A stretch of 64,000 nt of DNA, taken from Myxococcaceae bacterium (GTDB lineage Bacteria > Myxococcota_A > UBA9160). The stretch is taken from NCBI GenBank assembly GCA_905339255.1, contig CAJPFO010000066.1, forward strand, positions 23,306 to 87,305, written 5' to 3'. A model generated the notes under the pieces. It was not told the DNA's origin. It saw only the letters and a list, made by a program, of their open reading frames with translations, and did no database searches. Below are positions 1-10,456 of this stretch, piece by piece; the first letter of the stretch is position 1, and each line of letters begins with the position of its first letter. The translations under genes were made by a program, and so were the position numbers.

Positions 1-1
1 C

Positions 2-244
2 AAGTCCGACTACGACGCGATCCTGATGGATTGCGAGATGCCGGGGATGGATGGCTTCGAAGCCACCAGGAGGCTTCGTGAGCGCGAGGCCGGAGGCCGC
101 AGGAGCATCGTGATCGCACTCACCGCCAACGCGATGGCGGGCGATCGGGAGCGCTGTCTCGAGGCCGGAATGGACGATTACGTGACGAAGCCGATCGCGT
201 CCGAGGCGCTCGCCCGGGTGCTGCTTCGCTGCGGAGCGCGCTAG
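2..244 (+). CDS. Receiver domain, C-terminal fragment (probably of a hybrid histidine kinase)
   Basis: The reading frame is open from the left edge, so the start lies outside the window. The visible part is the second half of a CheY-like receiver domain. It has the phospho-acceptor Asp in [10 protein letters not shown], the conserved Thr in IVIALTANA and the conserved Lys in DDYVTKPI. Phosphotransfer to this Asp is the family function. The ALTANAM and [10 protein letters not shown] motifs are most often seen in receivers at the C-terminus of hybrid sensor kinases or in BarA/ArcB-type proteins. No output domain follows; the protein ends a few residues after the receiver. Whether it is a hybrid kinase or a lone regulator cannot be decided here. 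Confidence 0.85.
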   Translation, partial: KSDYDAILMDCEMPGMDGFEATRRLREREAGGRRSIVIALTANAMAGDRERCLEAGMDDYVTKPIASEALARVLLRCGAR

Positions 245-260
245 AAGGCGCACGCCCTGC

Positions 261-992
261 TCACCAGAGTCCGAGCGCCTCGAGCTGCCGCGTCGCCGTC
301 CCGGCGAAGTCTCGGTTCGCGGCGGGGCTCGCCGGACTCGGATGGAGGATCTGACCGGCTCGCAAGCCGAGCCCCTCCGCCACTGCGCGCGCGCGCGTGG
401 CTGCAAACGTCCCGATTCCGACGAGCCAATCGACGCCGAGAGTTCTCGCGAAATCACCGAGCGTGGCGTCGCAGAGCTCCGAGAGCGCCTCGCGGTCGCG
501 GGCGGCGAGACGATCCGGAGTGAGGTTCCGCCCCTCCGGGTCGAAGAAGGCGAGCGGGCAGTAGTTCGCGACGAAATGCTCGCGGAAGAAGGCCTCCGCG
601 TCGCCGTAGCGGTCGGCGAAGAGGCCCCAGAGCCTTCGCCCGCTCACCTCGGAGCGGGTACACGCGAAGCCTTGGACCGGCCGCTTCGGGTGCGGGTTCG
701 CCGGCCGCTCGACGGGCCCTTCGATCCCGAGCCAGTCGCGGACCGCGGCGACCTCTCCGAAGGGCACCCCCGTTTGCACCATCCCGTAGGGGCCGGGGTT
801 CATCCCGACGAACAGCACCCGCTTCGGGCGGCTCGCGTAGCGTTCGAGGTAGCGCGCGTGGGGCTCGAAGGCGTAGACGAGCGGATCGTAGACGAAAGCG
901 ACCGGCCGCCGGAAGCGGAGCGCTTCGAGCCCGTCGCGGAACGCGACGCTGCGCTCGACGAGCCGCTGCGCGAGCGCGTTACGCTCGCGCAC
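261..992 (-). CDS. SMUG1-family uracil-DNA glycosylase
   Basis: This enzyme should excise uracil (and perhaps oxidised pyrimidines) from DNA to start base-excision repair in the cytoplasm. The active-site motif GMNPGPYGMVQTG at about residues 63-75 matches the vertebrate SMUG1 signature, with the water-activating Asn. The second signature HPSPASP near the C-terminus carries the catalytic His. I place the start at GTG 992, giving 243 aa and a 14-base overlap with the end of the upstream DedA gene. The frame stays open to 1115, but the extra N-terminal residues are low-complexity out-of-frame DedA sequence. Bacterial SMUG1-like proteins are usually about 240 aa, which supports the choice. Confidence 0.9.
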   Translation of the reverse strand: MRERNALAQRLVERSVAFRDGLEALRFRRPVAFVYDPLVYAFEPHARYLERYASRPKRVLFVGMNPGPYGMVQTGVPFGEVAAVRDWLGIEGPVERPANPHPKRPVQGFACTRSEVSGRRLWGLFADRYGDAEAFFREHFVANYCPLAFFDPEGRNLTPDRLAARDREALSELCDATLGDFARTLGVDWLVGIGTFAATRARAVAEGLGLRAGQILHPSPASPAANRDFAGTATRQLEALGLW

Positions 993-1656
993 CCGAGCCG
1001 TGCATGACGCGGCGATGCACGAAGAGCCAGGCGACCACGACGACGGCGCAGCCCGCGACGATGTAGACGAGGTCGTCGCGAACCATCTCCTTCCCGGCGG
1101 CCACGAGCTCCGCATAGCTCATCTCCTTCGATTTCGAGCCGAGGTGGAAGCCGATGGCGGTCAGGATCACCACCCAGATCCCTGCTCCGAGCCCGGTGAA
1201 GAAGGAGAACCGCCGGAAATCCATCCGCGAGAGCCCTGCCGGAAGCGAGATGAGCTGGCGGATCGCCGGCAGGAGACGACACACGAACGTGGCGACGTCG
1301 CCGTACTCCCGGAAGACCTCCTCGGCACGATCGAGCGAGTTCGGGCTCAGGAAGAGCCAGCGGGCGTTCGCGTGGAGGAAGGGGCGGCCGTAGCGGTACG
1401 CGAGGAAGTAGTTGATGTAGGCGCCGAGGAGCGAGCCGATGGTTCCGCAGGCGACCGCGAGCGTGGCTGCGGTGAGCGGGTCTCCCGGGAAGAGCTCCTG
1501 GCGCGCGGCCATGAAGCCGGCCGGGATCATCACGACCTCGCTCGGGAAGGGGATGAAGGAGCTCTCGATCGTCATGAAGAGCAGAACGATGAGAAGCCCC
1601 CAGGTCCCGGCCATCTGGGCGGCAGCCTCGAGCTGCTGGATCAGGATCGCGTCCAA
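979..1656 (-). CDS. DedA/VTT-family membrane protein
   Basis: This integral membrane protein of the DedA (SNARE-associated/VTT) family is linked to membrane lipid scrambling or undecaprenyl-phosphate recycling and proton-dependent homeostasis. Family marks are the E-x-S-x-x-x-P-x-P-S-E stretch (ESSFIPFPSEVV), the G-x-x-x-G-x-x-x-x-Y pattern in the following helix, and FVCRLLPAIRQLISLPAG with the conserved Arg and Pro. Several hydrophobic segments follow, and the C-terminal helix ends in Arg residues. The start is uncertain. TTG 1656 lies 11 nt behind a GGAG, while GTG 1668 would overlap that Shine-Dalgarno. It is co-transcribed with the SMUG1-like gene, whose start lies inside its 3' end. Confidence 0.85.
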   Translation of the reverse strand: MDAILIQQLEAAAQMAGTWGLLIVLLFMTIESSFIPFPSEVVMIPAGFMAARQELFPGDPLTAATLAVACGTIGSLLGAYINYFLAYRYGRPFLHANARWLFLSPNSLDRAEEVFREYGDVATFVCRLLPAIRQLISLPAGLSRMDFRRFSFFTGLGAGIWVVILTAIGFHLGSKSKEMSYAELVAAGKEMVRDDLVYIVAGCAVVVVAWLFVHRRVMHGSGARA

Positions 1657-1809
1657 GACTTGCGCCACTCCTCGCTTCGAGCCGGCCGAGGGTATCTCCC
1701 GCAAGCCGCCCCTGCATCCTCGCCGCACGCGGGGCCGACGTTGGGCACGCCGGGCGCTTCGCTCCTGCGAGGCGGCGGGGCGCTCCGTTTCCTACCCTCC
1801 GCGGCCACG

Positions 1810-3942
1810 ATGCGTCAATTCACCCCCGCGCTTTTCGCCCTTCTCGTCTGTGGCCTCTCGTGCTCGGCGCCGACGCCAGAGCCCGAAGCGCCCGCGCAGG
1901 CGAAGCGCGTGAAGATCCTCCGCGATCGCCTCGGTATTCCTCACGTCTTCGGCGAGAGCGACGCCGACGTGGCTTTTGGTCTCGCCTTCGCGCACGCAGA
2001 GGACGATTTCCCGACGATCCAGCGGACGCTCATCATGACGCGAGGCCGCCTCGGTGAGATCGAAGGTGAGGAGGGGGCGAAGAGCGATTTCCTCGTCGCG
2101 CTGCTCCGCGTCCACGAAGCCGTCTCGGAAGGTTACGCCCGCGACCTTTCGCCCGGGTTCCGGGCCGTCGCCGAGTCGTATGCCGAAGGCCTCGACTACT
2201 ACGCGAGGCTCCATCCCGACGAGCTCGTCCTCCCGGAGCTCCTGCCATTCCGGGGAGAGGACGTCGTCGCGGGCTTCGTCCACAAGCTCCCGATCTTCCA
2301 GGGGCTGCTTCGCGAGATCGAGATCGCGCGGCGCGACGCGAGCGACGAGGCCGAGGCCTCGCGATCCGCCGCGACGATGCCCCGCGAACGAGAGTCGGTG
2401 GGCTTCTCCGCCGCAGCGGACGTGCTCGGCTCGAATGCGTTCGCGATCTCCGGAGAGCGTTCGAGCGACGGTCGAACGCATCTCGCCGTGAACTCGCATC
2501 AGCCCTGGGAGGGAGTCGTCGCCTGGTACGAGGCGCACCTCGTGAGCGGTGAGGGCATGAACGTCGTCGGAGGTCTCTTCCCCGGTTCTCCGATGATCCT
2601 CCATGGTCACAACGATCGGCTCGGCTGGGCGCACACCGTGAACCAGCCCGACATGATCGACGTGTATCGGCTCGTGACGAGCCCCGACCACCCCGAGCAA
2701 TACCTCCTCGACGGGGCGTGGCGCGACTTCGAGAGCCGACCGGTGACGCTCCGGGTCCGGATCTTCGGGATCGTTCCCTTGTCGACGACGCGACTCGCGC
2801 GCTGGTCGGTGCACGGCCCCGTCCTCGAGCTCGGAGAGGGGGACTCGAAGCGGTTCTACGCCTTCCGGATCGCCGGCGCGGGCGACGTCCGCATCGCCGA
2901 GCAGTGGTGGCGTCTCGGCAAGGCGAAAAGCCGCGACGAGTGGCTCGCTGCGATGCGGATGCAGGCGATCCCGATGTTCAACACCGTGTACGCCGATGCG
3001 GAGGGCCACATCGGCTACGTCTACAATGCGCGGCTTCCGATACGAGAGCCCGGCATCGACTGGGCGGGAGTCGCTCCCGGAGATTCTTCGAAGTGGATCT
3101 GGAACGAGACGCTCGCCTTCGAAGACCTCCCGCAGCGCTTCGACCCACCCTCGGGCTTCGTCCAGAACGCGAACTCGACTCCGTTTTCGGTTGCCGGACC
3201 GCGTTCGCTCGACGCGTCGGCTTGGCCCTCCGATCTCGGGATCGAGACACGAGAGACCGAGCGTTCGCTTCGCCTACTCACCCTCCTCGACGGCCGAGAG
3301 CGGCTTTCCGAAGCGGATTTCGAGACGATCAAATGGGACCGCCGCTACGACGGACGCGCCTGGCTCGACTCCGCGCTCGAGACGCTCCTCTCGGCGAAGG
3401 TCGAGGGTCCGGCCGCCGACGCGCAGGCCGTGCTTCGCCGCTTCGACCGCGAACTCTCGCCCGATTCGCGCGAGGCGGGGCTTGCGGTGATGCTGCTCGC
3501 ACCTTACGAGAAGGCGCATCATGGCCGCGGGCCGGCACCCCCCGATCCCGCTGCAGCGCTCGAAGAAGCGGCGGTCGTGGCGCGCGCATATTTCGATCGG
3601 ATCGACCCGACGCTCGGCGAAGTCCAGCGCTTGCGGCGCGGGGCCGTCGATCTCCCGCTCGGCGGCGGGCCCGACGTTCTTGCGGCCATCTATTCGGCGC
3701 GCGCGTCCGATCGGCGGCTCGTCGGCGACGCGGGAGACTCGTACGTGCTGCTCGTCTCGTTCGGGCCCGACGGAGTCCGCTCGCGGGCGATCCAACCGTA
3801 CGGGAGCTCGTCGCGTCCCGCGTCGCCCCATTTCGCGGACCAGGCTCCGCTCTTCGTGCGCCAGGAACTACGCGCCGTCTGGCGAACGCCCGAAGAGATC
3901 CGCGCGAACCTCGAGGCCGAGTACGACCCGGGTCCGCGTTAG
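1810..3942 (+). CDS. Penicillin acylase / acyl-homoserine lactone acylase family protein
   Basis: This is an Ntn-hydrolase that cleaves an amide bond to release a fatty or aryl acyl group. ATG 1810 begins a hydrophobic export signal with two Cys (LVCGLSCSAP), so the protein is periplasmic or possibly a lipoprotein. The alpha chain runs to about residue 207. Self-cleavage is expected before Ser208 in GSNAFAI, the N-terminal nucleophile of the beta chain. The GSNA-hydrophobic-A form and the following H-Q-P-W segment resemble PvdQ/QuiP-type acyl-homoserine lactone acylases more than penicillin G acylase. FVQNANSTPF supplies the usual oxyanion Asn region. At 710 aa the length fits the family. Quorum-signal degradation is possible but inferred. 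It converges on mrpG. Confidence 0.88.
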   Translation: MRQFTPALFALLVCGLSCSAPTPEPEAPAQAKRVKILRDRLGIPHVFGESDADVAFGLAFAHAEDDFPTIQRTLIMTRGRLGEIEGEEGAKSDFLVALLRVHEAVSEGYARDLSPGFRAVAESYAEGLDYYARLHPDELVLPELLPFRGEDVVAGFVHKLPIFQGLLREIEIARRDASDEAEASRSAATMPRERESVGFSAAADVLGSNAFAISGERSSDGRTHLAVNSHQPWEGVVAWYEAHLVSGEGMNVVGGLFPGSPMILHGHNDRLGWAHTVNQPDMIDVYRLVTSPDHPEQYLLDGAWRDFESRPVTLRVRIFGIVPLSTTRLARWSVHGPVLELGEGDSKRFYAFRIAGAGDVRIAEQWWRLGKAKSRDEWLAAMRMQAIPMFNTVYADAEGHIGYVYNARLPIREPGIDWAGVAPGDSSKWIWNETLAFEDLPQRFDPPSGFVQNANSTPFSVAGPRSLDASAWPSDLGIETRETERSLRLLTLLDGRERLSEADFETIKWDRRYDGRAWLDSALETLLSAKVEGPAADAQAVLRRFDRELSPDSREAGLAVMLLAPYEKAHHGRGPAPPDPAAALEEAAVVARAYFDRIDPTLGEVQRLRRGAVDLPLGGGPDVLAAIYSARASDRRLVGDAGDSYVLLVSFGPDGVRSRAIQPYGSSSRPASPHFADQAPLFVRQELRAVWRTPEEIRANLEAEYDPGPR

Positions 3943-3948
3943 GAAGAC

Positions 3949-3962
3949 GCGCCGGGATCCCG
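3949..3962. repeat. 14-bp perfect palindrome between convergent genes
   Basis: GCCGGGATCCCGGC lies seven bases after the acylase stop and before the mrpG stop. It could form a short hairpin serving as a bidirectional transcription end, but no T-run follows. The core CCGGGATCCCGG also occurs at 19063-19074. Confidence 0.45.
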
Positions 3963-3987
3963 GCACGTAGCCGCTCGCGGCCCGTCC

Positions 3988-4335
3988 TCAGGCCCCATCG
4001 CGCGGGTCGCTCCGGCTCGCCGGAATCCCCGACCGGTCGACCGTGCTCGGATGGAAGGCGACTCCCGTCCGCCACGCGGCACGTCCGATGCGATGCGACG
4101 CCACGGGTGCGGTGATCACGAAGAAGACGATCACGAGCAGCGCCTGCATCGTGCTCTCCGTCCGCTCGAAGTGGAGCGCCACGCCGAGAAAGACGAAGAT
4201 CACCCCGAGCGTCGCGGACTTCGAGTTGGCGTGGAGCCGCATGTAGAAATCCGGAAGGCGTACGATTCCGATCGCGGCGACCACGATGAAGGCGAGGCCG
4301 GCGAAGAGAAGCACCGAGACGGCGACTTCTTTCAA
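3988..4335 (-). CDS. mrpG: Na+/H+ antiporter subunit MrpG
   Basis: Last gene of the mrp operon. The 115-aa protein has three hydrophobic helices and the MnhG/PhaG signature G-I-V-R-L-P-D-F-Y-M-R-L-H followed by K-S-A-T-L-G-V. MrpG is a small structural subunit of the heteromeric Mrp cation/proton antiporter in the cytoplasmic membrane. Its ATG overlaps the mrpF stop by four bases (ATGA), implying translational coupling. The C-terminal tail after about residue 95 is hydrophilic and poorly conserved. Confidence 0.93.
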   Translation of the reverse strand: MKEVAVSVLLFAGLAFIVVAAIGIVRLPDFYMRLHANSKSATLGVIFVFLGVALHFERTESTMQALLVIVFFVITAPVASHRIGRAAWRTGVAFHPSTVDRSGIPASRSDPRDGA

Positions 4336-4619
4336 GGGCGCCCCCCCCGCTCGACGTACCAGGCGAAGGCCGTGGTGGCGAGAAAGGAGAGGAGTCCGAT
4401 CGCGAGCGCGATCCCGAGCATGGTCGAGCGATCGGATTGGATCGCGAAGATCCCCACGGCCGCGACGACGAGCGAAGCCGCGAAATCGAGCGCGACGACG
4501 CGGTCCGGAAGCGTCGGCCCCCGAACCGCCCTTCCGAAGGCGAGGACGAACGCGAGGAGCAGGAGGGCCTTCGCAACGCCGAGCGTGACGTCGAGCATTC
4601 CACCCGTCTCGCCGCTCAT
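4332..4619 (-). CDS. mrpF: Na+/H+ antiporter subunit MrpF
   Basis: A 95-aa, three-helix membrane protein of the MrpF/MnhF family. The diagnostic segment is RGPTLPDRVVALD, containing the conserved Asp residues proposed to take part in cation or proton passage near the MrpA interface. I chose the ATG at 4619 because it overlaps the mrpE stop codon as ATGA and gives the family length. It is followed by mrpG with another ATGA overlap. It functions as an accessory subunit of the Mrp complex. Confidence 0.92.
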   Translation of the reverse strand: MSGETGGMLDVTLGVAKALLLLAFVLAFGRAVRGPTLPDRVVALDFAASLVVAAVGIFAIQSDRSTMLGIALAIGLLSFLATTAFAWYVERGGRP

Positions 4620-5085
4620 CGCAGGATCTCGACGACGCGGCGCTCGAAACCGTCCTTCAGAAGCCGGATCTCCTCGGCCGGATCGTCGACGAACATCGCG
4701 TGTACGTAGAGAACGCTCCGGTCCTCGGCGACGTCGAGGCTGAGCGTTCCCGGAGTGAGCGTCACGAGGTTCGCGAACGACGTGATCTCGAGGTCGGTCT
4801 CGGCGTCGAGCGGGACCGCAAGAAGCGCGGGGCGGGCACGGAGCCGCGGCGTGAGGACGTCCCACGCCACCCTCAGGCTCGAGAGGAGGAGCTCCCACAG
4901 GAAGAACAACGCGAGCCCGACGATGCTCGGGACCCGACGGAACGGCGCTCGCCTTCCCGCTCCGGGATGGACGAGGCTCAGCGCGAAGTAGGCGACGACG
5001 TAGCCGACGATCAGGCTTCCGACGGTGACGTCTCCGATGAGCCCCGCCCAGACGAGCGCGAGAAAGAGGTTCAGAACGATGAGGT

Positions 5086-5089
<4 letters not shown>
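4616..5089 (-). CDS. mrpE: Na+/H+ antiporter subunit MrpE
   Basis: A 157-aa subunit of the Mrp antiporter. The N-terminal half holds two or three hydrophobic helices (MNLIVLNLFLALVWA onward). The C-terminal half is a soluble alpha/beta domain with the family motif S-F-A-N-L-V-T-L-T-P-G-T-L-S followed by Y-V-H-A-M-F-V. ATG 5089 overlaps the mrpD stop as ATGA. In the Mrp complex MrpE aids assembly and stability; that role is family knowledge and is not visible in this sequence. Confidence 0.92.
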
Positions 5090-6575
<1,486 letters not shown>

Positions 6576-6579
<4 letters not shown>

Positions 6580-6923
6580 GTCCGCGTCCCCCCGAGGTCG
6601 TCGAGATCGTCGCTTCCAAGACTCTCCCTCGCACGGTAGACGAGCACCAGTGCGAACGCCGTGACGGCGAAGCTGATCACGATCGCCGTGAGGATCAGCG
6701 CCTGCGGGAGCGGGTCGGCGTAGGGCGGGACGAGCACCGTCTCTCCTTCCGCCACGATCGGAGGGTGCCCCTCGACCAGGCCCCCGACCCCGAAGATCAG
6801 CAGGTTGGCTCCGTGCGCGAGGAAGGAGAGTCCGAGAACGAGCTTCACGAGGCTGCGACGCAGCATCAGGTAGAGGCCCGTTCCGAAGAGCGCCCCGATC
6901 GCGATGGCGAGGATCGGTGCCAT
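6576..6923 (-). CDS. mrpC: Na+/H+ antiporter subunit MrpC
   Basis: A 115-aa, three-helix protein homologous to NuoK. Diagnostic segments are [15 protein letters not shown] in the second helix and [20 protein letters not shown] in the third, with PLPQALVLTAIVI-like conservation. It starts immediately after the mrpB stop with no gap, and its own stop overlaps the TTG of mrpD. The hydrophilic tail of about 20 residues after the last helix is variable. It is a small membrane subunit of the Mrp antiporter. Confidence 0.93.
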
Positions 6924-7313
6924 CTAGGTCTCCTCCGCCATGCCGAAGACGATGGTGAGCACGACTCCGACGACGGTCACGTAGACGCCCGCGTCGAAGA
7001 CGAGTGGGGTCCCCACGTTTCCGCTCCAGACGCCCGTCATGAACGGCAACCCTTCTCCGACCGAAACGAACGCGCTCGCGAGCGCGACGGCGAGCCCGAT
7101 GCCGATCAGTCGCTGGGGGTCGATGCGGAGCTGCCGCCGCGCCGATGCGACGTCGAACGCGAGCGCGCGAAGGACGAAGGCCGACGCCGCCACGAGGCCG
7201 CCGACGAAGCCCCCTCCGGGCTCGTGGTGCCCGCGCAAGAGCAGGAAGAGCGAGAAGACCAGGAAGAGCGGCTCGAAGAGCCGCGTGGTCGTTTGCAGGA
7301 CGAGCGATTTCAT
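6924..7313 (-). CDS. mrpB: Na+/H+ antiporter subunit MrpB
   Basis: A 129-aa, four-helix protein of the MnhB/MrpB family. The signature [22 protein letters not shown] is recognisable, with the Gly-rich turn and the conserved His-Glu-Pro. The C-terminal part [16 protein letters not shown] also matches the family. ATG 7313 overlaps the mrpA stop by four bases. It forms part of the membrane arm of the Mrp complex alongside MrpA. Confidence 0.93.
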   Translation of the reverse strand: MKSLVLQTTTRLFEPLFLVFSLFLLLRGHHEPGGGFVGGLVAASAFVLRALAFDVASARRQLRIDPQRLIGIGLAVALASAFVSVGEGLPFMTGVWSGNVGTPLVFDAGVYVTVVGVVLTIVFGMAEET

Positions 7314-9652
7314 CCGCGAGGCCTGAGCTTGAGCAGCGCGAAGGCACCGACGGCGGCGACGCCGAGGACCGTGATCTCGCCGAGAGTGTCGAGAGCGCGG
7401 AAGTCGACGAGGATCACGTTCACGACGTTGCGTCCATGCCCGCCGGGGACGCTCTCGGCGGCCAGGAATCGGGTGATCGAATCGTCGCGCCGCAGGCTCC
7501 CGACGGAGAGCGCGAGAAGCGTCATGACCACTCCGAACGACGTGGCGAGGAGGCCGTCACGAAGGCGCGTCGACGGCCGTGAGAGGCGCGCGTAGTTCGG
7601 AAGATGGAAGAGGACGAGCACGAAGAGGATCACGGTCAGGGTTTCGATCACGAACTGCGTGACGGCGAGATCGGGTGCGCTGAAGCGTGCGAAGACCAGC
7701 GTGACGAGGGTGCCGATGATGCCGAGTACCGCAACGGCTGCGAGCGCGGTCCTCGCGAGCAGGGCGGCGACGCAGCCGAGCACGAGGAGCCCCCCGAGCG
7801 CCCACTCGGCAAGCGGGGCGGAGACGACGTCGATCGGCGGGAGGCGGAGCCCTCCGGCGAGAAGGCCGCTCACGACGAACGCTCCGCTCGCGAGCGCCGT
7901 GAGCGCGAGGCCGTGGCGAAGCCGGCGCCCTTGCAGGAGATCGGTCTGTGCTCGGGCGATCGAGAGGAGCGCCGACCAGAGGGCATCCCAAGCCCGCTCG
8001 GGCCCGAACCGCGCGGCAGCCGCGAGGTTGCGTCCGGCTCGCCGCAGCGTCGCGCGAAGCGCGACTGCGGCGAGGCCGATCACGACCGTGAGCGCCGAGA
8101 GCCCGAGCGCGGGTGTGAACCCGTGCCAGAACGAGAGAGGCTTTCCGGGAGCCTCGCCATGGACGCTCGCGACGAAACCGTCGACGAAGAGGCTGCTCGC
8201 GAGCGCCGGTGCCATGCCGAGCGCGAGGCCCGCCGCACCGAGCAGCACGGGCCCGACCGAGAGCGCGGCGGGCGCCTCGTGAGGCTTGCGCGGTGTTTCA
8301 CGGAGCGCACCGACGAAGGGCCGCACGCCGCTCTCGAAGGCCACGAGCAGCAGGAGCGCATTCGCGACGACCGAGAGCCCGATCACGAGCACGCCCCCCG
8401 GCGCCGGGAGGGCCGCTTCGTAGACCACCTCCTTTGCGACGAATCCGAGAAGTGGCGGGATCCCCGCCATCGAGAGCGCGGCGAGTCCGGCCGCTGCGGC
8501 GGTGATCGGCATCGCGCTGCGGAGGCCCCCGAGCTTCTCGACGTCGCGCTCGCCGGTCTCGTGATCGACGGCTCCGGCGACGAGGAAGAGCGCCGCCTTG
8601 AAGAGCGCGTGTGCGACGAGATAGGCCCCGGCCGCCACCACCGCTGCTTGCGTTCCCACACCGAGGAGCATCACCAGCAGGCCGAGGCTCGAGACCGTCG
8701 AGTAGGCGAGAAGTCGCTTCAACTTCGTCTGCGGCGCGGCGAGGACGGCGCCGAGAACGAACGTCGCCGCCCCGAGCGAGGTGACGGTGAGCGTGAAGAG
8801 CTCGGTGGCGCCGAGCGTCGGCGAGAGCCTCGCGAGCAGGTAGACACCGGCCTTCACCATCGTCGACGAGTGCAGGTACGCGCTCGCCGGCGTCGGCGCC
8901 GCCATCGCGTTCGGAAGCCAGAAGTGGAACGGGAACTGCGCCGATTTCGTCGCCGCGCCGAGCAGGACGAGAACGAGGATCGCCTCGTAGAGCCCGCTCG
9001 AGAGGATCGCGCTTCGCGCGCCTTCGAGTTCCGAAAGCCGCATGCTCCCGCCGGCGGCTCCGAGCAGGAGGAGTCCCGCGAGGAGCGCGACCCCTCCGAG
9101 AGCGGTTACGAGCAGCGCCTGGAGCGCCGCCCTGCGCGACTCCGCCTTCTCGTGATCGAAGCCGATCAGGAGCCAGGACGTCACACTCGTGAGCTCCCAG
9201 AAGACGAAGAGCGTGATCACCCCGTCCGCGAGCACGACTCCGAGCATCGAAGCCATGAACGCGAGGAGGAAGAGCAAGAAGCGCCCCGCCTGCCCCGGAT
9301 CGCCGAGATACGCTCCGGCATAGAGGACGACGAGGGAGCCGATCCCCGTGATGAGAAGGGCGAAGACGAGCGCGAGGCCGTCGAGCCGGAGGTCGAGACC
9401 GACACCGAGGCCGGACACCCACGGATGCGCTTCGAAGATCCCTCGGCCCGCCAGCGCTTCCGGACCGATCGCTGCGAGCGTCGCGCAGAGCGTGAGCGGG
9501 ACGAGCGCGAGAAGCGCACCACCTCGCGTCGCGCCGAGGCTCCGGCACAGCCAGGGGGCGAGGGGGGCGGCGACGAACCCTGCGAGGACCACGATGAGAA
9601 GAATCAGGAGCGGCCCCCTCCGAACCTCGTGTCCGGCCTTGGAGAATGACAC
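7310..9652 (-). CDS. mrpA: Na+/H+ antiporter subunit MrpA
   Basis: First gene of the operon; the 780-aa protein is the large NuoL-like subunit. The N-terminal two thirds hold the proton-translocating fold, with Glu in [15 protein letters not shown] and Lys in [16 protein letters not shown], equivalent to the essential MrpA Glu/Lys pair. The C-terminal third carries the extra MrpA-specific helices, with [13 protein letters not shown] ([13 protein letters not shown]) and a final domain similar to MbhE. Length is close to Bacillus MrpA (about 800 aa). The complex exchanges Na+ (and sometimes K+ or Ca2+) for protons, giving alkali and salt tolerance. No Shine-Dalgarno stronger than background is seen before ATG 9652, so the exact start is tentative. 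Confidence 0.93.
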   Translation of the reverse strand: MSFSKAGHEVRRGPLLILLIVVLAGFVAAPLAPWLCRSLGATRGGALLALVPLTLCATLAAIGPEALAGRGIFEAHPWVSGLGVGLDLRLDGLALVFALLITGIGSLVVLYAGAYLGDPGQAGRFLLFLLAFMASMLGVVLADGVITLFVFWELTSVTSWLLIGFDHEKAESRRAALQALLVTALGGVALLAGLLLLGAAGGSMRLSELEGARSAILSSGLYEAILVLVLLGAATKSAQFPFHFWLPNAMAAPTPASAYLHSSTMVKAGVYLLARLSPTLGATELFTLTVTSLGAATFVLGAVLAAPQTKLKRLLAYSTVSSLGLLVMLLGVGTQAAVVAAGAYLVAHALFKAALFLVAGAVDHETGERDVEKLGGLRSAMPITAAAAGLAALSMAGIPPLLGFVAKEVVYEAALPAPGGVLVIGLSVVANALLLLVAFESGVRPFVGALRETPRKPHEAPAALSVGPVLLGAAGLALGMAPALASSLFVDGFVASVHGEAPGKPLSFWHGFTPALGLSALTVVIGLAAVALRATLRRAGRNLAAAARFGPERAWDALWSALLSIARAQTDLLQGRRLRHGLALTALASGAFVVSGLLAGGLRLPPIDVVSAPLAEWALGGLLVLGCVAALLARTALAAVAVLGIIGTLVTLVFARFSAPDLAVTQFVIETLTVILFVLVLFHLPNYARLSRPSTRLRDGLLATSFGVVMTLLALSVGSLRRDDSITRFLAAESVPGGHGRNVVNVILVDFRALDTLGEITVLGVAAVGAFALLKLRPRG

Positions 9653-9760
9653 ACGAACCCGCGCTGGAAAGCCGATGCGATCGCCCGAGGTCGCTGGGCC
9701 GGATGGCCCGTGCAGAGCCAGGGGGTACGCTCGCTCGAGCGTTTTGCCCAGGAGGCTTCC

Positions 9761-10366
9761 GTGTCGCGACGACCCGTCCTTCTCGCTTCACTCACGGCGC
9801 TCACGCTCGCCTGCGCCAGCACGCAGATCCTCGGCTCGTGGAAGGATCCGTCGGCCACCGAGGTTCGCTTCGAGAAGGTCGTGGTCTTCGCCCTCGCGAA
9901 GGATCCGACGACCCGCCGCGTCGCGGAGGATCGGATCGTCGAAGGAAGCCCCGCAGGCCGGGTGGTCGCATCGCATACCTTCGTGGCGGACGCGGATCTC
10001 GGCGACGTCGATGCCGTGAAGGCCAAGGTCGTCGATGCAGGCTTCGATGGAGCGCTCGTGCTCCGTCCGCGGGGAACCGAGACCCGCGAGACGATCGTTC
10101 CGGGCGCTCCGCTCCCGCCTTTCGGATCCCCGTACGGAAATCTCTGGGGCTACTACGGCTACGGATGGCCGGGAGCCCATGCGCCGGACACGGTGCGAAC
10201 CGATCGCTACGTCGAGGTCGAGACGCTCCTCTATTCGGTGGCCGACCAGAAGCTCGTCTGGGGGGCGCGAAGCGAGACGATGAATCCCGCGTCGGTGAAC
10301 GATCTCGTCGACGCGGTCGCGAGGGCCGCTCGCGACGATCTTCGCAGGCAGGGGCTCCTGCCCTGA
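9761..10366 (+). CDS. Putative lipoprotein, DUF4136-like
   Basis: A 201-aa exported protein. I start it at GTG 9761 because AGGAGG sits five bases upstream; the frame also contains an earlier ATG at 9710 without such a site. The N-terminus SRRPVLLASLTALTLAC is a lipoprotein-type signal with a Cys at the expected cleavage point. The rest resembles DUF4136-type envelope proteins: a W-K-D-P strand near the start, a central Gly/Tyr-rich turn (NLWGYYGYGWPG), and a strand Y-S-V-A-D-Q-K-L-V-W-G-A typical of this group. The molecular role is unknown; such proteins often sit in the outer membrane. Confidence 0.75.
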   Translation: MSRRPVLLASLTALTLACASTQILGSWKDPSATEVRFEKVVVFALAKDPTTRRVAEDRIVEGSPAGRVVASHTFVADADLGDVDAVKAKVVDAGFDGALVLRPRGTETRETIVPGAPLPPFGSPYGNLWGYYGYGWPGAHAPDTVRTDRYVEVETLLYSVADQKLVWGARSETMNPASVNDLVDAVARAARDDLRRQGLLP

Positions 10367-10456
10367 TCGTGCGCCTGCGGGCGCGGCTCCGGCGCCGCGT
10401 GGGCGCCCTTGCGCCACCTCCGGGTGTATGATGGTGCGTGCGCCCGGAGGTCATCG

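Noticed and set aside
1000..1809. N-terminal extension of the acylase
   Set aside because: The open frame upstream of ATG 1810 lies antisense to the DedA gene and is composition-biased; ATG 1810 starts a clear export signal.
7604..9649. Long plus-strand frame opposite mrpA
   Set aside because: Low-complexity Arg/Glu/Asp-rich translation mirrors the hydrophobic codons of mrpA; mrpA itself is certain.
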